Shown here: piece by piece, positions 63,061 through 64,000 of the stretch
How the letters are laid out: each line of letters starts with the position of its first letter
Position numbering within the stretch: the first letter of the stretch is position 1
NCBI RefSeq assembly: GCF_000746845.1
Contig: NZ_KN050846.1
Span: forward strand, 3,054,963 to 3,118,962
DNA: 64,000 nucleotides
Source: Altibacter lentus
GTDB taxonomy: Bacteria; Bacteroidota; Bacteroidia; Flavobacteriales; Flavobacteriaceae
Reading direction: 5' to 3'
Made by a program: the position numbers and the translations under genes
The notes under the pieces: model-generated
Database searches by the model: none
Seen by the model: the letters and a program-made list of their open reading frames with translations, nothing else
Told to the model about the DNA's origin: nothing

Positions 63061-63311
63061 CTAATTATCTTTTACACATCGACATGAAGATCCAATTTGG
63101 GTGCTCAAGATGTTTTGGAATGCCTATTTAGCATCATAGAAAAAAGCATTGTTGCCTCCTGTATACGTAGAGCTCCAGTAATACCCATATTCATTTAAAC
63201 TGTGATCTAAAAGGGAATACTAATAATACCGCCCGGAAGCGTGGTAAAACCTGTTTCGTTGGTTGCGCCAGTGTTCGGACTGTTCCAAAATGCTGTTACT
63301 GCTTTTAACAT
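63061..63311 (-). pseudogene. Decayed C-terminal part of a FISUMP-domain gene
   Basis: Three consecutive minus-strand frames together spell a FISUMP (Fibrobacter succinogenes major paralogous) domain end. First, 63311-63207: LKAVTAFWNSPNTGATNETG then FTTLPGG. Second, about 63207-63124: LNEYGYYWSSTYTGGNNA. Third, ending at 63061: a short IGSSCRCVKDN, the degraded form of the family ending GFSVRCVKD. Each piece ends in a stop in its own frame, so at least two frameshifts are needed. The N-terminal part is absent: the copy begins 7 bases after the stop of the lycopene cyclase gene. Confidence 0.75.
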
Positions 63312-63318
63312 CCAACAC

Positions 63319-64000
63319 TTAAATTTTAACCTTTTTCCATTCCATCCACCCCAACACTGTTAAAAGCATACCCAGAGCATACACACTGTCTTCAACAGGA
63401 ATGGTTCCAATACGAAGCCCTATATTCTCTGTATTATCGTACCATACGACAGGATCTTCGATCCAGCTTCCGGTAAGGACTCCGTTCACCAAAAAGAAGG
63501 GGAGTAGGATCACCAAAAAGGTAGGCAGAAAAGTAGAAAGCACCTCCTTTTGGTAATTAAAAACAAGTCCCAGTATGAGAATAGTATAGCAGAAATTAAT
63601 AAGTGTATACCAACGATCGTAGAAATACCAGAGCGATACGATCAATACACTTTGCAGCAGTACGTAGAAGATACGGGTGGTCTTTTCAGAAAAGGCAAAA
63701 GAAAAGCCGGTGTTGGATCCCTTCGGAAAGAAATACTGCAAGGAATAATGTGTAAAGATGCACGCATAGGGGATACAGATAAAGAAAAGCCATTCTTCAA
63801 TGGGAAGGTTGAGCAATTTGTAGCCTGTAATATAAGCGTCGTTAAATCCCCAGATACCATTGCGGGTAAAGATCACATCCCATGAAATGAAGAAGACCAT
63901 CATCACGGCAATACCTGTAAAAAGCGAACGCCATTTTTTATAGAACTGAAGCTTGGGGTGAAAACTGAATAAGAAAGGAATAAGGAAGGAACCTATATTC
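63319..64000 (-). CDS. Lycopene cyclase-domain protein (partial, 5' end outside the window)
   Basis: Integral membrane carotenoid cyclase of the CrtYc/d type, made of repeated three-helix domains. The frame is open to the right edge, so the gene starts beyond the window; the visible part adds NIGSFLIPFLFSFHPKLQFY ahead of the internal Met at 63906. Two copies of the family signature are present: LPIEEWLFFICIPYACIF and IPVEDSVYALGMLL. It would form beta rings on lycopene, consistent with a yellow or orange pigmented flavobacterium. Catalytic Glu residues of both signatures are intact. Confidence 0.85.
   Translation of the reverse strand, partial: NIGSFLIPFLFSFHPKLQFYKKWRSLFTGIAVMMVFFISWDVIFTRNGIWGFNDAYITGYKLLNLPIEEWLFFICIPYACIFTHYSLQYFFPKGSNTGFSFAFSEKTTRIFYVLLQSVLIVSLWYFYDRWYTLINFCYTILILGLVFNYQKEVLSTFLPTFLVILLPFFLVNGVLTGSWIEDPVVWYDNTENIGLRIGTIPVEDSVYALGMLLTVLGWMEWKKVKI

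Overview
The window reads as chromosomal DNA of a marine-type Flavobacteriaceae (Bacteroidetes). The basis is four things: several proteins carry type IX secretion sorting domains; promoters follow the Bacteroidetes TAnnTTTG pattern, sometimes with an upstream TTG; gene families typical of the group are present (DUF6090, DUF3276/PUR, DUF4919, DUF2490, DUF1573 lipoproteins, paired SurA-like isomerases); and a carotenoid cyclase lies at the right edge. I found no rRNA, tRNA, CRISPR array or insertion sequence.

Positions 1-18100 are mostly housekeeping: a secreted M14 peptidase, a PUR-domain protein, an ABC exporter, leucine dehydrogenase, NusB, a DUF1573 lipoprotein, YajC, PepT, PyrD, a LysE exporter, an HMG-CoA-lyase-like enzyme, a 5'-nucleotidase lipoprotein, a haem-binding protein, a porin with two putative operators, an FMN-binding protein, and GuaB with a structured leader. 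Positions 18123-22862 hold three tandem secreted delta-60-repeat proteins that share near-identical ends. Positions 22865-34674 hold Skp/OmpH, a DinB/SRPBCC group, an operon of three SurA-type periplasmic folding factors, MoxR, an acyltransferase, aconitase, a thioredoxin-like protein and a GNAT.

The most unusual region is 35508-52768, transcribed leftwards as a nearly gapless series. The order is FIST sensor, EthD-like protein, three more FIST sensors, a soluble histidine kinase, a 1592-residue histidine kinase with six ~190-residue repeated modules, a stand-alone receiver, a receiver-class III nucleotidyl cyclase fusion, a small membrane protein resembling the Pycsar effector PycTM, five tandem single-pass DUF6090 proteins whose 5' ends are almost identical, and a cupin lipoprotein. 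I infer a chain from ligand sensing (FIST, repeated modules) through phosphorelay and cyclic nucleotide synthesis to a membrane effector. No DNA-binding output domain occurs in the cluster. The cyclase has the residues expected of an adenylate cyclase, so this is not simply a standard Pycsar pair.

Positions 52994-64000 hold accessory genes: a TerB-like small protein, a serine hydrolase, an HD phosphohydrolase, DUF1801, DUF2200, DUF2490, a membrane-anchored TPR-HTH regulator beside a large secreted Asp-box protein that has a palindrome in front of its start, and a Gmad2 lipoprotein. A frameshifted remnant of a FISUMP-domain gene lies between the lipoprotein and a partial lycopene cyclase gene at the right edge.
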